The notes beneath the pieces are model-generated. The model was given only the letters and a program-made list of their open reading frames with translations. It was not told where the DNA came from and made no database searches. Made by a program: the position numbers and the translations under genes. A stretch of DNA of 15,638 bases from positions 1 to 15,638 of the forward strand of contig CANQCJ010000025.1 in NCBI GenBank assembly GCA_947589205.1. The letters run 5' to 3'. This DNA comes from an uncultured Ruminococcus sp. Its GTDB lineage: Bacteria; Bacillota; Clostridia; Oscillospirales; Ruminococcaceae. This document shows, piece by piece, positions 14,175-15,638 of the stretch (position 1 is the first letter of the stretch; the number at the start of each line of letters is the position of its first letter).

Positions 14175-14193
14175 CGTTATAAACGATTTTTTT
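14175..14193 (+). terminator. Weak candidate terminator of mazF
   Basis: A short 4-bp stem (14175-14178 with 14182-14185) is followed by seven T (14187-14193). The stem is weak for a terminator. It is the only candidate between mazF and the gdhA promoter. AT-tracts from 14187 to 14220 could equally act as an UP element for the promoter at 14226. Confidence 0.3.
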
Positions 14194-14225
14194 GCAATTT
14201 TTTAAAAAAATTTTTCAAAAACCGA

Positions 14226-14254
14226 TTGACAAAGCCGTTTTAATATGTTATAAT
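14226..14254 (+). promoter_or_regulatory. Consensus, extended -10 promoter of gdhA
   Basis: Perfect TTGACA (14226-14231) and perfect TATAAT (14249-14254) are 17 bp apart, with a TGT extended -10 immediately before the -10 box and long A/T tracts upstream (14187-14220) that could serve as an UP element. This predicts very strong transcription. The leader to the gdhA ATG is about 80 nt. Confidence 0.93.
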
Positions 14255-14260
14255 GATAGT

Positions 14261-14299
14261 GCTTTAAATGCTTTGGCACGGAGCGTACTTTAAAGCTCC
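14261..14299 (+). promoter_or_regulatory. gdhA leader with two mutually exclusive pairings
   Basis: GCTTTAAA at the expected transcript start (14261-14268) can pair over 8 bp with TTTAAAGC (14289-14296). Alternatively GGAGC (14280-14284) can pair with GCTCC (14295-14299). The two pairings share bases 14295-14296 and so compete. The ribosome binding site AGGAGG (14325-14330) lies further down and is not directly enclosed by either. A regulatory role is possible but unproven, and no known riboswitch class is recognised. Confidence 0.35.
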
Positions 14300-14340
14300 A
14301 CTGTCAGCGGCTATAATTTATAACAGGAGGACATTTAAAA

Positions 14341-15638
14341 TGGCAATCAAAAATGAGTATCTTGCGGGCGTTTACGCAAAGGTAGAGCAGAGAAATCCCG
14401 GCGAAAAGGAATTTCTTCAGGCGGTAAGAGAGGTTTTAGAGTCGCTCGAGCCGGTCGTTGAACGCAGACCCGACATCGTTGAAGCGGGCGTTATCGACAG
14501 GATCGTTGAGCCTGAGCGTCAGATCATCTTCCGCGTTCCGTGGGTTGACGACAACGGCAAGGTACAGGTAAACAGAGGCTTCAGAATACAGTTCAATTCC
14601 GCTATCGGACCCTACAAGGGCGGTTTAAGACTTCACCCGTCCGTATGCGCTTCCGTTATCAAGTTCTTGGGCTTCGAGCAGATCTTCAAGAATTCGCTCA
14701 CCGGTTTGCCTATCGGCGGCGGCAAGGGCGGTTCGGATTTCGACCCGAAGGGCAAGTCCGACGGAGAGGTAATGCGCTTCTGCCAGAGCTTTATGACAGA
14801 GCTTAGCAAGCACATCGGCGCGGACACCGACGTTCCCGCGGGCGATATCGGAACAGGCGCAAGAGAGATAGGCTTCATGTTCGGTCAGTACAAGAAGCTT
14901 AGAAACGAGTTTGTCGGCGTGCTCACCGGCAAGGGTCTTTCCTACGGCGGTTCTCTCGCAAGAACAGAAGCTACCGGCTACGGTCTTTGCTACTACACCG
15001 CAGAAATGCTCAAATGTATGAAGAACGACAGCTTTGAGGGCAAGACGGTAGTTATCTCCGGTTCGGGCAACGTTGCTATCTATGCTACCGAAAAGGCGAC
15101 ACAGCTCGGAGCTAAGGTCGTTGCGCTCTCCGATTCCAACGGCTACATTTACGATCCTGACGGAATAAAGCTCGATATAGTTAAGGACATCAAGGAAGTA
15201 AGACGCGGCAGGATCAAGGAATACGTTGACGCTGTTCCGACCGCGACATATACCGAGGGCTGCTCGGGTATCTGGGGAATCAAGTGCGATATCGCTCTCC
15301 CCTGCGCTACTCAGAACGAGCTTGACGAGGCTTCGGCAGAAAAGCTCATCGCTAACGGCGTTATGGCTGTTGCTGAGGGCGCAAATATGCCTTCTACTCC
15401 CGAGGCTATCGAGAAGCTCCAGTCTGCCGGAATACTCTTCGGACCTGCTAAGGCTGCAAACGCGGGCGGCGTAGCTACCTCCGCTCTCGAAATGAGCCAG
15501 AACAGCGAGCGTCTGAGCTGGACGTTTGAAGAGGTAGACGCCAAGCTCAAGGGCATTATGGAGAACATCTTCCACAATTCCTACAACGCCGCTAAGGAAT
15601 ACGGCTTAGAGGGCAACCTCGTTGCCGGCGCAAACATC
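14341..15638 (+). CDS. gdhA: Glutamate dehydrogenase (probably NADP-specific), 3' partial
   Basis: Catalyses reversible reductive amination of 2-oxoglutarate with ammonium to glutamate in the cytosol. Translation from ATG 14341 stays open to the window edge for 432 codons; hexameric bacterial enzymes are about 445-450 residues, so roughly a dozen residues are missing. Visible motifs are the substrate region GPYKGGLRLHP (90-100), the catalytic Lys129 in LPIGGGKGGSDFDPKGKSD, catalytic Asp169 in VPAGDIGTGAREIG, and the Rossmann loop GSGNVA (241-246). SDSNG (264-268) at the end of the second cofactor strand resembles NADP-dependent enzymes, so NADPH preference is predicted. An AGGAGG ribosome binding site precedes the ATG by 10 nt. 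The gene has its own consensus promoter and structured leader and is independent of mazF. Codon use favours the C- and G-ending codons typical of highly expressed genes in such genomes. Confidence 0.97.

Noticed and set aside
14625..15575. 316-codon open frame on the minus strand
   Set aside because: It lies fully antisense to gdhA, whose + frame encodes a complete recognisable enzyme. The reverse frame is open because of GC-biased codons and has no ribosome binding site or family resemblance.

Overview
The window looks like a chromosomal segment of a Gram-positive, anaerobic, gut-type member of the Clostridia, plausibly Oscillospiraceae/Ruminococcus-like. The evidence is an EndoA-type MazF, a LytR-CpsA-Psr (LCP) wall ligase, a sortase-anchored CnaB/SpaA-repeat adhesin, strong AGGAGG-type ribosome binding sites and sigma-A promoters close to consensus. 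The taxon is inferred from gene content, not from a marker gene.

Layout from left to right: (1) the 3' part of a polysaccharide-export ABC ATPase on the + strand, closed by a hairpin terminator it shares with the convergent gene; (2) a DRE-TIM (HMGL-like) aldolase on the - strand with its own consensus promoter; (3) a 7.8 kb - strand gene for a 2599-residue secreted, wall-anchored adhesin, filling about half of the window; (4) pyrG (CTP synthase) on the - strand; (5) a divergent + strand LCP gene with a clear terminator; (6) a roughly 300 bp non-coding stretch holding a compact hairpin-rich element bounded by inverted repeats; (7) a mazF toxin gene with no visible antitoxin; (8) gdhA (glutamate dehydrogenase) behind a consensus promoter and a structured leader, running off the right edge about a dozen residues before its expected end.

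Most genes appear to be single transcription units with their own promoters. The adhesin, aldolase and gdhA promoters each have perfect TTGACA and TATAAT hexamers 17 bp apart. Three genes share an envelope theme: the ABC ATPase exports glycopolymers, the LCP enzyme would attach glycopolymers to peptidoglycan, and the adhesin is covalently anchored to the wall. pyrG, gdhA and mazF are housekeeping or stress genes with no obvious functional link to these.

The most unusual content is the adhesin and the element upstream of mazF. The adhesin has eight tandem SpaA-like domains that each keep the Lys/Glu/(Asn or Asp) set needed for an internal isopeptide bond, an AT-rich N-terminal adhesive half joined to a GC-richer repeat half, and a non-canonical NPNTG sorting motif. 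The element contains two related hairpins whose stems differ by compensatory changes. I found no CRISPR array, tRNA, rRNA, transposase or phage gene.
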